Source: Calamus simplicifolius (Eukaryota > Streptophyta > Magnoliopsida > Arecales > Arecaceae). Taken from it: DNA of 64,000 nt. The stretch spans positions 183,602 through 247,601 of the forward strand of contig UESW01005009.1 of NCBI GenBank assembly GCA_900491605.1, written 5' to 3'. Shown piece after piece: positions 55,376-64,000 of this stretch. Each line of letters begins with the position of its first letter. Positions within the stretch are counted from its first letter, which is position 1. The notes under the pieces are model-generated. The model ran no database searches and had not been told where the DNA came from. It saw only the letters and a list, made by a program, of their open reading frames with translations. The translations under genes were made by a program, and so were the position numbers.

Positions 55376-56215
55376 TTCTGGTAAACCATTAAAGGAGACA
55401 ACAATTTAATTTTGCATTAGTCATTATAGCAATAGATTAATTCTTTTACAATCTAAGGTAAATAACAAATATTATGCCTCTTTAATTATACGATAAATCA
55501 AGGCCGGGCCATGGCTACGATCCTTGACGTGCTATTCAGGACCGAGGCCTAGGACCGGGGTCCGTTCAATCATTAGACTTCACAAGTAAGCAAGTGTCCT
55601 AAATGAATTCCACTTTCACTCCACTAGGACTTAGGTAAGGCCCTATCCCATTCAAGATTATTTTATGCGATATGTTATTCTGCTAGAAATTATCATCGTT
55701 TACGTTGAAATTTCGGCAGCAATTCCCATATGTTCTCCTAAATGTGTGGTTTATATGCCACACTAGGAGAACGTATGAGGATATACAAACTGCAAGCTCA
55801 ACTAACGATGACGAATAGCAGACAAACATATCGCAAAAATAATCTCAAACTGTCCACTAGGACAATTTGAGAATTTGCAAGACTAACTCTTACAAAGTCT
55901 CAAACGGGTCTAAAGGTTATAGTGCTATGAGAAATAATATGAAAAATCAAAGAACGAACTTGACATAGTATGTATGTCATATGGATTTACTTTAGATAAG
56001 TAAAAATGGATTCAACCTGGCCTAAACTAAACCCGATTCAATCTAATAACTCAAATCACATAAAAGCTATGCTCTTATCTCAAATTCTTTTTATTAGGAG
56101 GAGTTATATTCTTTCAGAGTTCACTATATCAAATTTAATATTCTTGCATTAAATTTAGTTCTAAATAAGTTATATCATTTTTCCTTCCTGATATCGCTAA
56201 TCCCTTGCTAATTTT
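55376..56215. other. CACTA region upstream of the transposase gene
   Basis: No coding frame recognised. It lies directly upstream of the tnp2 gene and would be its 5' UTR and promoter. A small inverted pair (ATATGTTCTCCTAAATGTGT near 55729 and its complement-like CACTAGGAGAACGTATGAG near 55761) is visible. Confidence 0.4.
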
Positions 56216-57540
56216 TTTTAAATTTATTATGGATTAGCAATGCAATTATGCGTCGCTAATCCGTCGCTATATTGGCCGGCGATAAATTTTTTTTAATAGG
56301 AAAATTAGCGATGCAAATAATTGCATCGCTAATGCGTCGCTAATTTGTTGGCAATGACCAGCACAAAATTTTTTTTTTTATTTTCTAGGAAAATTCATCG
56401 CTAATGCATCGCATATTTTTATTTAATAATTATATTTTATAAAAATTATTTTTTTGAAATAATTGCGATAAACCTGGTTGCGTCGCAATGTTTTATTTTT
56501 AATTTTTTTATAACATTTATTTAAAAAAAATTTACGACGCAATACTTGCATCGCTAAATTAAAATTTTATTTTTTTTAATTTTCTGATTTATTACGTTGC
56601 TAATGCGTCGCTATTTAACATAATTTATTTTTAAAAAAATTTACAACGCACTAATTTGCATCGCAATATTTTTATTTGATAATTATATTTTATAAAAATT
56701 AATTTTTTTGAAAATAATTGCGACACACCTGGTTGCATCGCAATGTTTTTTTTTAATTTTTTATAATATTTATTTTTGAAAAAAAATTGTGACCCAATAC
56801 TTGCGTCGTAATTTTAAAAATTAATTTTTTTTAATTTTCTGGTTTATTGCATCACTAATGCATCGCTATTTAATATAATTTATTTTTTAAAAAAATTTAT
56901 GATGTACTGATTTGCGACACAATATTTTTATTTGATAATTATATTTTATAAAAATTAATTTTTTTGAATATAATTGCGATGCACCTGGTTGCATTGCAAT
57001 GTCTTATTTTTAATTTTTTATAATAATTTTTTTGAAAAAAAAATTACGATGCAATACTTGCGGCGCAATTTTAAAAATTTTTTTTTAATTTTTTGGTTTA
57101 TTACGTCGCTAATGCATCGCTATTTAACATAATTTTTTTTTTAAAAAAATTGCGACGCACTGATTTGTGTCGCAATATTTTTATTTGATAATTATATTTT
57201 GTAAAAATTAATTTTTCTAAAAATAATTGTGATGCACCTGGTTGCGTCGCAATGTTTTATTTTAATTTTTTTAAACATTTATTTTTAAAAAAAATTGCGA
57301 TGCAATACTTGCGTCGCTAAATTAAAAATTATTTTTTTAATTTTATTGCATCGCTAATGCGTCGCTATTTAACATAATTTATTTTTTAAAAAATTATGAC
57401 ACACTGATTTGCATCACAATATTTTTATTTGATAATTATATTTTATAAAAATTAATTTTTTTGAAAATAATTATGACGCATCGGGTTGCATCGCAATGTT
57501 TTATTTTAATTTTTTTAATAATTTATTTTTTAAAAAAAAA
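56216..57540. repeat. Right subterminal modules of the CACTA, about 250-bp period
   Basis: A module with CTAATGCGTCGCTATTTAAC, CACTGATTTGCGTCGCAATA, CACCTGGTTGCGTCGCAATG and GCAATACTTGCGTCGC recurs near 56594, 56849, 57103 and 57350, with heavy point variation. Each carries several copies of the 9- to 10-mer that is also at the left end. Confidence 0.8.
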
Positions 57541-58660
57541 CTTGCGACGCAAGCCATGGTCCCGATCGACAACGATCGATTTCGAACCGTTGCGATCAAT
57601 CCGATCGGCAACGATCCAACGGTTGCGATTGATCTCGGACTGTTGTGATCAATCTGATCGACGATCCAAGCCATGATTCCGATCGGCGATGATCGATCTC
57701 GGACCGTTGCGATCAATCCGATTGGCGACGATCCGATGATTGCGATCGATCGAAGCCATGATCCTGATCGACGACGATCGATCTCGGACCATTGCAATCA
57801 ATTTGATTGGCAACGATCCGACGGTTGTGATCGATCTAAGCCATGATCATGATCGGTAACGATCGATCTTGGACCATTGCGATCAATCCGATCAGTGACG
57901 ATCCGACGGTTATGATCGATCCAAGCTATGTCCTGATCGACGACGATCGATCTTGGACCGTTGCGATCAATCCGATCGGCGACGATCCGACGGTTGCGAT
58001 CGATCCAAGCCATGATCCCAATCAACGAAGATCGATCTCGAACCATTGCGATCAATCCGATCGGCGACGATCCGACGGTTGCAATCGATCCAAGCCATGA
58101 TCCCGATCAGCGACGATCGATCTCGGACTGTTGCGATCAATCCGATCGGCGACGATCCAACGGTTGTGATCAATCCAAGCCATGATCCCAATCAGCGACG
58201 ATCGATCTCGGACCATTGCGATCAATCCGATCGACGACGATCCGATGGTTGCGATCGATCCAAGCCATGATCCCAATCGGCGACGATCGATCTCGGACCG
58301 TTGCGATCAATCCGATCGGCGATGATCCGACGGTTGCGATCGATCCAAGCCATGATCCCGATTGGCAACGATCGATCTTGGACCATTGCGATCAATCCGA
58401 TCGGCGACGATCCAACGGTTGCGATCGATCCAAGCCATGATCCTGATCGGCGACGATCGATCTCGAACTATTGCGATTAATCCGATCGGCGATGATCTGA
58501 CGGTTGTGATCGATCCAAGCTATGATCCCAATCGGCGACGATCGATCTTGGATTGTTGCGATCAATCCGATCGGCAATGATCCGACGGTTGCGATCGATC
58601 CAAGCCATGATCCCGATCGGCGACGATCGATCTCAGACCGTTGCAATGATCGATCCGATG
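57541..58660. repeat. Array of about 13 copies of an 85-bp unit inside the CACTA
   Basis: The unit contains CAAGCCATGATCCCGATCGG, CGACGATCGATCTCGGACCG and TTGCGATCAATCCGATCGGC. Starts of CCAAGCCATGATCC fall near 58007, 58092, 58177, 58262, 58347, 58432, 58517 and 58603, so the period is 85 bp with rare shorter units. It is GC-richer than its surroundings and separates two stretches of the 250-bp modules. Because 85 is not a multiple of three, its open frames drift and are not genes. Confidence 0.9.
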
Positions 58661-59406
58661 CATGTAACAAAATTAATTTTTTTAAAACAATTGCAATGCA
58701 TTTCATTGCATCGCAATGTTTTATTTTTAATTTTTTTATCTTTTAATTATGTTTTATAAATTTTAATTTTTTTTAAAAAAATTGTGATGCATTATTTGCG
58801 TCACTAAATTAAAAATTAATTTTTTTTATTTTCTAGTTTATTGCGTCGCTAATGCGTCGCTATTTAACATAATTAATTTTTTTTTAAAAAAATGGCGATG
58901 TACTAAGTTGCGTCGCAATATTTTTATTTCATAATTATATTATATAAAAATTAACTTTTCTTAAAATAATTGCGATGCAACTAGTTGCATCGCAATGTTT
59001 TATTTTTTTAAAAAAATTACGGCACAATACTTGGGTCGCAAAATTAAAAATTATTTTTTAATTTTCTGATTTATTGTGTCATTAATGCATCGCTAATTAA
59101 CATAATTATTTTTAAAAAAAACATTGCGACATAATGAAATGTGTCGCAATATTTTATTTCATAATTTATTTTATAAATATTAATTTTTCTTAAAATTGCG
59201 ATGCACTATTTGCGTCACTAAATTAAAATTTAATATTTTTTAATTTTTGAGCTATGCGTCGCTAAATAGCGACTCATGTTTCTCGGGTCGCTAAATACAT
59301 CGCTATTTTTTTTGTTGTCGCTAAGGCGTTGCAATTTTATCGCAATTTAGCGACGCAAAGATGTGTCGCTAAATTTGCATCGCTATTTCAGTATTTTCTT
59401 GTAGTG
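58661..59406. repeat. Right end subterminal repeats of the CACTA
   Basis: The GCGTCGCTAATGCGTCGCTA modules resume near 58845 and continue to the terminal TTTTCTTGTAGTG at 59394-59406. Confidence 0.8.
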
Positions 59407-60160
59407 TAGGCCATACCGAACTAGCATAGCCTGTTGGTCTGTCATGCCACGTTAGCATAGCATGCAACAAACAAAGGCTAGACCAAACAATATGCTCTGC
59501 CAGCCCATCAGCATGGCTTAATTTTTTTTAAAAAAAATATTTCTAATATCAATATGATGGGCCAAGCAATTTTATTTGATTTTTTAAATAAATTTTATAA
59601 AAGATAAATTAAATAAATTAAATATATGTATCTTTGTTTAAAAATAGACGATGGCTTGCTATTATGGTCGCACCATCAATATTTTCTTCATAATTACTTC
59701 TCTCACCTTCCATCTTTGGTTTTTAGAGAGCCTTCATCTTCATTTTTTATCTAACTTATTTCGAGCCCCGAGCTCCCGAGCCCCCAAAGGCTAACCTACT
59801 AGATAATTTTTATTTTTTATTTTTTAATTTTTTAAACTAATTTTATGAAAGCAAAATAAAATAAATTAAATATTTTTTGAGCTTATTGTTGATGCAATTC
59901 ATCATGATCACTCCTCTCGTCTAGCCCTAAGAATTGCGACAAGTCGTGTCTTCTTTCATCTCTAATCTTCTATTCTTCTATTCATTTGAAGAGGAGTCTT
60001 CGTCTTCATTCATCATCTGGCCTTACATCTTGTGCTCTATGTCATACCAATTCTTTAGGTAGATCGACATTTCTACCATGTCAAACTTCAACTGGCTCCT
60101 CCTATTGTCAAATATTTGGCTTTCTATACTAAAAATAGATTCGAATGCCATTATGAACAT
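59407..60160 (-). pseudogene. hAT transposase relic, C-terminal dimerisation region
   Basis: On the minus strand from about 60155 one reads AFESIFSIESQIFDNRRSQL, KFDMVEMSIYLKNWYDIEHK and GQMMNEDEDSSSNE. This corresponds to the hAT C-terminal pattern 'ES-x-FS-x-G-x-R-x-x-x-x-RSRL, VE-x-L-x-x-x-K-D-W'. The rest (59407-59975) is AT-rich 3' sequence without coding. The N-terminal part of the gene is absent to the right. The CACTA probably inserted into or beside this relic. Confidence 0.55.
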
Positions 60161-60960
60161 AAGAAGAATCAGCAGATTACAAGTCATGATGGTAAGCACT
60201 AAATAATTATTTTCATATTATCAACTACAGACCATCATATTAAGTTATCTTATTGGGTTAGGAAGGTTATAAAATCATTGCTTAAATAAAAAATTAATTC
60301 ATTGGATGGAGTTGCAAATTTTATCTTTTCTTTAATTATAATAATATACCATGGTTTATCAACATTGCCCCCGCTACTACTGCTTGAGCCTGATCTTGAA
60401 TTAGAGGATTTTTTACTTTTATTATATTATTTGTCATATAAAATATACATTTTACTTGATAAACTAAAAATATCACACATTATATTATTATAAATTTCTT
60501 CTAATATTACTAATATACCATGTAATTTAAGTATAATATTTATAATTAATGCTAATAATAAAAATATAAAATTTCTTATCAATATTTATTAAAATATAAT
60601 TCCATTGATTAAATTAATCTGTCTACATTCCTATAGGTTGCAAAACATTTGGTAATATTATAGATTTCACAAGACTAGGTTTTATAGAGGTGTCAAATAA
60701 GTTGTATCGGATCGACATGGTCCGTGTAAGTGGATAGCCCAACTGGCTATTGTATTCTTTTGGACTCCTATTACAAGCTATGTTAGCATGACGTGTGATA
60801 AGAAAAAGACTTTGTACACTGCCTCTGGTGCAGCAAGTCCTATGTGGGCTGCACCATTCCTTTTTATTGGTCCACATACACATGACACCCATTAAAAAAG
60901 GTTAAGATAACTTTACAACATCTCGAGAGAAAAACTTATGATACCATAGTTTTAAGCTTA
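60161..60960. other. Non-coding stretch
   Basis: AT-rich. A TATAGAGGTGTCAAATAAGT segment near 60682 looks like a hAT end but has no partner. The frames at 60302-60493 and 60623-60892 show no known motif. Confidence 0.4.
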
Positions 60961-61181
60961 CGACACCGCAGTCATAAAGTTAAGACACCCGTTCAGAAAG
61001 CAAAAAAAACTTATAACATCCTAGTTTTAAACTTACGAAACCCTAGTTTTAAACTTAAGACACCCGTTCAGAAAAGATATCTGTACACAAATTATAAAAA
61101 AAATGGTTTGACATGCATTAATACCCGTTTAGCTCTTTTTGAAATTTGTGTACAAACACCTTTTCTAAATGGGTGTCTTAA
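60961..61181. repeat. Small inverted repeat / MITE-like sequence
   Basis: AAGACACCCGTTCAGAAAAG followed by ATATCTGTACACAAATT (61055-61092) is the near-complement of AATTTGTGTACAAACACCTT followed by TTCTAAATGGGTGTCTTAA (61144-61181). The arm start also occurs as TTAAGACACCCGTTCAGAAA near 60975. The second Copia begins directly after the right arm. Confidence 0.6.
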
Positions 61182-62753
61182 TGTTGGCCCATATGGCAAC
61201 TCAAGTGGGGGGGTGAATTGGGTTGTTTAAAAATTTAACACTTAAAACCAATTTCACAAGAATTAAGTATACTAGTGAAGTGATGCAATAATTTAAAGCA
61301 CAATAAGAGAGAGATAGAGACAATCACTACAAACACAAGATATTTATAGTGGTTCAGTGTATCCCATACCTACATCCACTCCCAAGCAACTCTTGGGGTC
61401 CACACTATAATCCACTAATTATAGTTGAGTTGTTTACAAGCTCACAACTCCAATTTGTTATTTTACACAGGTCACAATGAACCTAGCCGGTTTTCACGGT
61501 TCATCAGCACAAAACCTAATCCCAAGCTAAACTAGCTTATTCCCAAGGTAAACTACCTCAACTAATTCAATCCTCCTGATTGAATTAGTAAAAACCAAAT
61601 CAATTTAATGTTTACAACAATAGAAAGCTCCTTAAATGAGCAAATAAGCAATATAAATAAACAAAGGTAAGAAAAGCCTGATTGAAGCCAAGTGGATTTG
61701 AGCTTTTCTTCTTTTCTTCTTTTCCTCTTCTCTTTTGAATGGTTGAATCAAGCTTCAGCTCTGATTCTTGATCGAGATCTATTGGAGAGAACTTTGAGGA
61801 AATGGGGCTTTTGCTCTTCTTCTCTAGAACTTTGGAAATCCTCCGATTTTGAACGTTGAGGGCTTTGGATTTCTCTTGAATCTCTCTTTAGAAGATAGGT
61901 AGGGACTCAGAGATTTCTCTTTGAAATTTCTCTCTTTTTCACTAAGTATTTTTCTCGATTTTTCTCTATTTTCTTGATATTTTTCATTCTCCTTTTCAAA
62001 CGGATGAATCCCCTTTTTATAGAGTCTTAATCTAAGATTAGGTGAGAAAATAGCCGTTAAAATTGTACTTGGATGCTTCCTTATGCAAAGAAAAGTATCC
62101 GTTGAGAGTTAGGTGAGAAAATATATCCATTAGAATCCGATCTGGCACTTTTGAAAATCATCCTTTACAGGTTGGAGTTGGCTCCAACTTTTCATGAGTC
62201 GGCTCCGGATCGTGTTTCCATAAATAGTAAAAATTGAGTTGACGTGGAGTCGGGTCCGACTTTGCAAAGTGTCGACTCACCGCTGACTGGAGTCGGCTCT
62301 CGATTTCTGAAGTGTTGGCTCCAAGAATTTCTCCAAAACACAGTCTCTGTGAATCAGGTTAGAGTCGGCTCCCAAAATCCATGTGTCGGCTCCGGCTTTT
62401 GAAGCAGAAAACAGTTTCTCTGTATCTCAGGTTGGAGTCGGCTCCACCTTTTCATGTGTTGGCTCCGAAACCTCGGGTGTCGACTCCAAACCGTGCCGAA
62501 AATATAGAACTGTTCTGATACACTCTAGAGTCGGCTCCAATGTTCTAGGTGTCGGCTCCAAGTTCTGAACTTAAATAAATTCCATTGAAACTCGATTCAA
62601 AATTGATTTCTAAGTGCCATTTGAATAAATAACCAATCTTAATTCCTGAAACACTTATCAAATCTATCAGAAATACAATGAATATACTCATGGCTTTTGT
62701 TAATCATCAAAATCAATAATTGGGTAAATAATTTCTTAATAATTTTTCCAACA
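61182..62753 (-). repeat. 3' LTR of Copia element 2 (same family as element 1)
   Basis: It starts TGTTGGCCCATATGG and ends TTTTTCCAACA. The order of blocks is the same as in 4482-6156 but diverged. It holds about thirteen GAGTCGGCTC-type sites (62160-62570), here mostly with GGCTC instead of GACTC. The polypurine tract follows on the right, so it is the 3' LTR of a minus-strand element that continues past the window. Confidence 0.85.
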
Positions 62754-62766
62754 ATCTCCCCTTTTT
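62754..62766 (-). other. Polypurine tract of Copia element 2
   Basis: The minus strand reads AAAAAGGGGAGAT, identical to the tract of element 1. Confidence 0.85.
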
Positions 62767-62965
62767 GATGATGACAAAAACATTGAGTATATGCATAATT
62801 GTCAAAGTATTTACATTTAAGGTTAAGCTCCCCCTTAATGTGGTAGCTCCCCCTATGTGTGTGCATATGTTAAGTTCATTGAAATTTATGCATATCTTAA
62901 TTCCATGTGATATTAATTCCATTTAACATGCATATAAGTACCATTCTTTCATTAATTGATTATGC

Positions 62966-63035
<70 letters not shown>
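62966..63035. repeat. AT microsatellite
   Basis: About 70 bp of nearly uninterrupted AT in the 3' untranslated part of Copia element 2. Absent from the corresponding place in element 1. Confidence 0.9.
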
Positions 63036-63038
<3 letters not shown>

Positions 63039-63380
63039 CTTTTCTCATTATTTTTATGCATATACAAGAATCTCTTCTTCCCCTTTTTTGTAATCAACAA
63101 AAAGGTTTAGAAGGTGCATTAAGACTTAAATTAACATCAATGAAAGGAGTTTGAGTAATTCAATCATCAAAATCAAAGGTTAACTTAAAATTCAAGCTTA
63201 ATATCAAAATTTAAATATGATATTCATTCAATACTGAAACATTACAACAAATGTTCATTTCACTTAAACTTCATTACATCATTCAACTATAACAAAATAC
63301 TTCATTACATCATTCATATAATCTAAACATCAAAGATTAATTACATCAAAATATAAATCAAACATCAAAAGCTAATAACA

Positions 63381-64000
63381 TCAAAATCTAAAAAGTCTTT
63401 TGAGCTCTTCTAAGATCTTTCCCATTCCTTCACTTTGGATTTTGATAAAATCATTTAGTCTTCTGTCAATAAAAGCAGATGCAACTATGATTTTCTCTTG
63501 TAACTCTGCATTGCACTTAGAATAAGTATCAGAATCTCCTCCAATGACCTTGATCTTCTCAAAAATGTGCATAAGATTCAATCTTCAAGGCTTCTGAAGA
63601 AGTTCCAAAGGATGATTCAATTTTGCTTACTCTATCTTCCTAGGAGTAATACATCTCCCTTAAGCTCATAAGTCTACTATCTAGTTCAATCTTCATCTCT
63701 TCTTTATGACTAGCAAAGAGTTCCTTTAATTATACCAACTGAGCATCAAAAAAGCTAGATGAAGGAACAGAAACAGATGCAGGTACTGGAGTAGGTGCTG
63801 GTGGTGGTGACGATCTATTAGGCTCAGGTGAAGGATGCCTCACTGATGGGCCAGCCACCAATGGTGCAGCAGCTCCAATATCAGCTCCCCTATCCTCCAG
63901 ATGTCCCTTCCTTTCCTAATTGCCATCCACCTTCACGAACCCTATCTGATGCACAGTAGCTAAACTAATAATCAGTGTGCCTTAAGTTCTTCTTGGGTTC
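63381..64000 (-). pseudogene. Accessory ORF of Copia element 2 (partial)
   Basis: 63381-63581 reads SDTYSKCNAELQEKIIVASA and FIDRRLNDFIKIQSEGMGK, clearly related to 6627-6760 of element 1. Farther right, minus-strand text up to 64000 matches the coiled-coil part and the Pro/Ser-rich linker, then the segment with an RN-L-RHTDY-like run. A frameshift near 63580 and stops break it. The 5' part lies outside the window. Two copies conserving this ORF support it as a real element gene. Confidence 0.65.

Larger units (their letters stand above)
49293..59406 (-). mobile_element. CACTA (En/Spm) transposon, 10.1 kb
   Basis: The ends are CACTACAAGAAAAATT and, reversed, CACTACAAGAAAATAC. The flanking trinucleotides are TAT (49290) and TAG (59407), a near but not exact 3-bp duplication. 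Subterminal regions at both ends are packed with GCGTCGCAA/GCGTCGCT, the kind of repeated motif that the element's own DNA-binding protein recognises. Two genes lie on the minus strand: tnp2-type transposase (51676-55375) and a PF03004-type gene (50170-51570). An 85-bp array sits in the right subterminal region. The genes are split by introns and possible frameshifts. Whether it is active cannot be told from the sequence. Confidence 0.88.

Noticed and set aside
57501..58759. Many overlapping frames with SIRSATIRRLRSI-type text
   Set aside because: Products of the 85-bp array; the unit is not a multiple of three, so frames drift.
60623..60892. Possible small gene on the minus strand
   Set aside because: No recognisable motif, and the surrounding sequence looks like transposon debris.

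Overview
This window is a transposon-rich stretch of a flowering-plant nuclear genome. It carries SIRE-type Copia, Tat-type Gypsy, L1-like and RTE LINEs, hAT, PIF/Harbinger and CACTA elements, a three-exon R2R3-MYB gene with standard plant introns, and one assembly gap (Ns 37421-37641). The overall style suits a monocot, possibly a palm, but that is an inference. Nothing here is prokaryotic.

Region 1 (1-27456) is one nested insertion. An L1-like LINE on the minus strand (1320-27444) is bounded by a 12-bp target duplication (1308-1319 and 27445-27456). It has been split by three later insertions, each with its own target duplication: a 10.5-kb SIRE-like Copia (4482-14975, ACCCC), a 438-bp hAT-type MITE (16782-17219, GTTCTTAT) and a 9.4-kb Tat-like Gypsy (17724-27141, AGTCT). 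Removing them leaves a nearly full-length LINE of about 5.8 kb. All of these coding regions carry stops or frameshifts. The Copia also has an accessory ORF between pol and the 3' LTR, preceded by a cluster of GAGTCGACTC-like sites that also fill its LTR.

Region 2 (27457-33644) is the most genic part. It holds a small tandem duplication with AT microsatellites, a probable solo LTR, an RTE-LINE relic and then a C1/TT2-like R2R3-MYB gene (31876-33012, plus strand). The gene has canonical splice sites, three RY (CATGCA-type) motifs upstream and a C-terminus like maize C1. One base is missing in exon 2, which breaks the R3 repeat.

Region 3 (33645-44225) is a non-autonomous LTR element of LARD type with TSD CTAAT and no pol. 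Its PBS and polypurine tract resemble those of the Tat-like Gypsy, and tandem arrays precede its 3' LTR. A hAT element (35042-40867) lies inside it. The 5' half of the hAT occurs twice, on either side of the N gap, and the first copy ends in a CACTA fragment.

Region 4 (44226-49316) holds a decayed PIF/Harbinger element (Myb/SANT-like gene and DDE transposase, both minus), a two-exon fragment of a heparanase-like (GH79) gene, and a 454-bp foldback whose arms include the end of a CACTA element.

Region 5 (49293-59406) is a 10.1-kb CACTA (En/Spm) element. It has a tnp2-type transposase gene and a PF03004-type second gene (both minus), subterminal regions dense in GCGTCGCAA/GCGTCGCT motifs, and an inserted array of about 13 copies of an 85-bp unit.

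Region 6 (59407-64000) contains the C-terminal relic of another hAT transposase, a small inverted repeat, and the 3' LTR plus accessory-ORF end of a second SIRE-like Copia that runs off the right edge.
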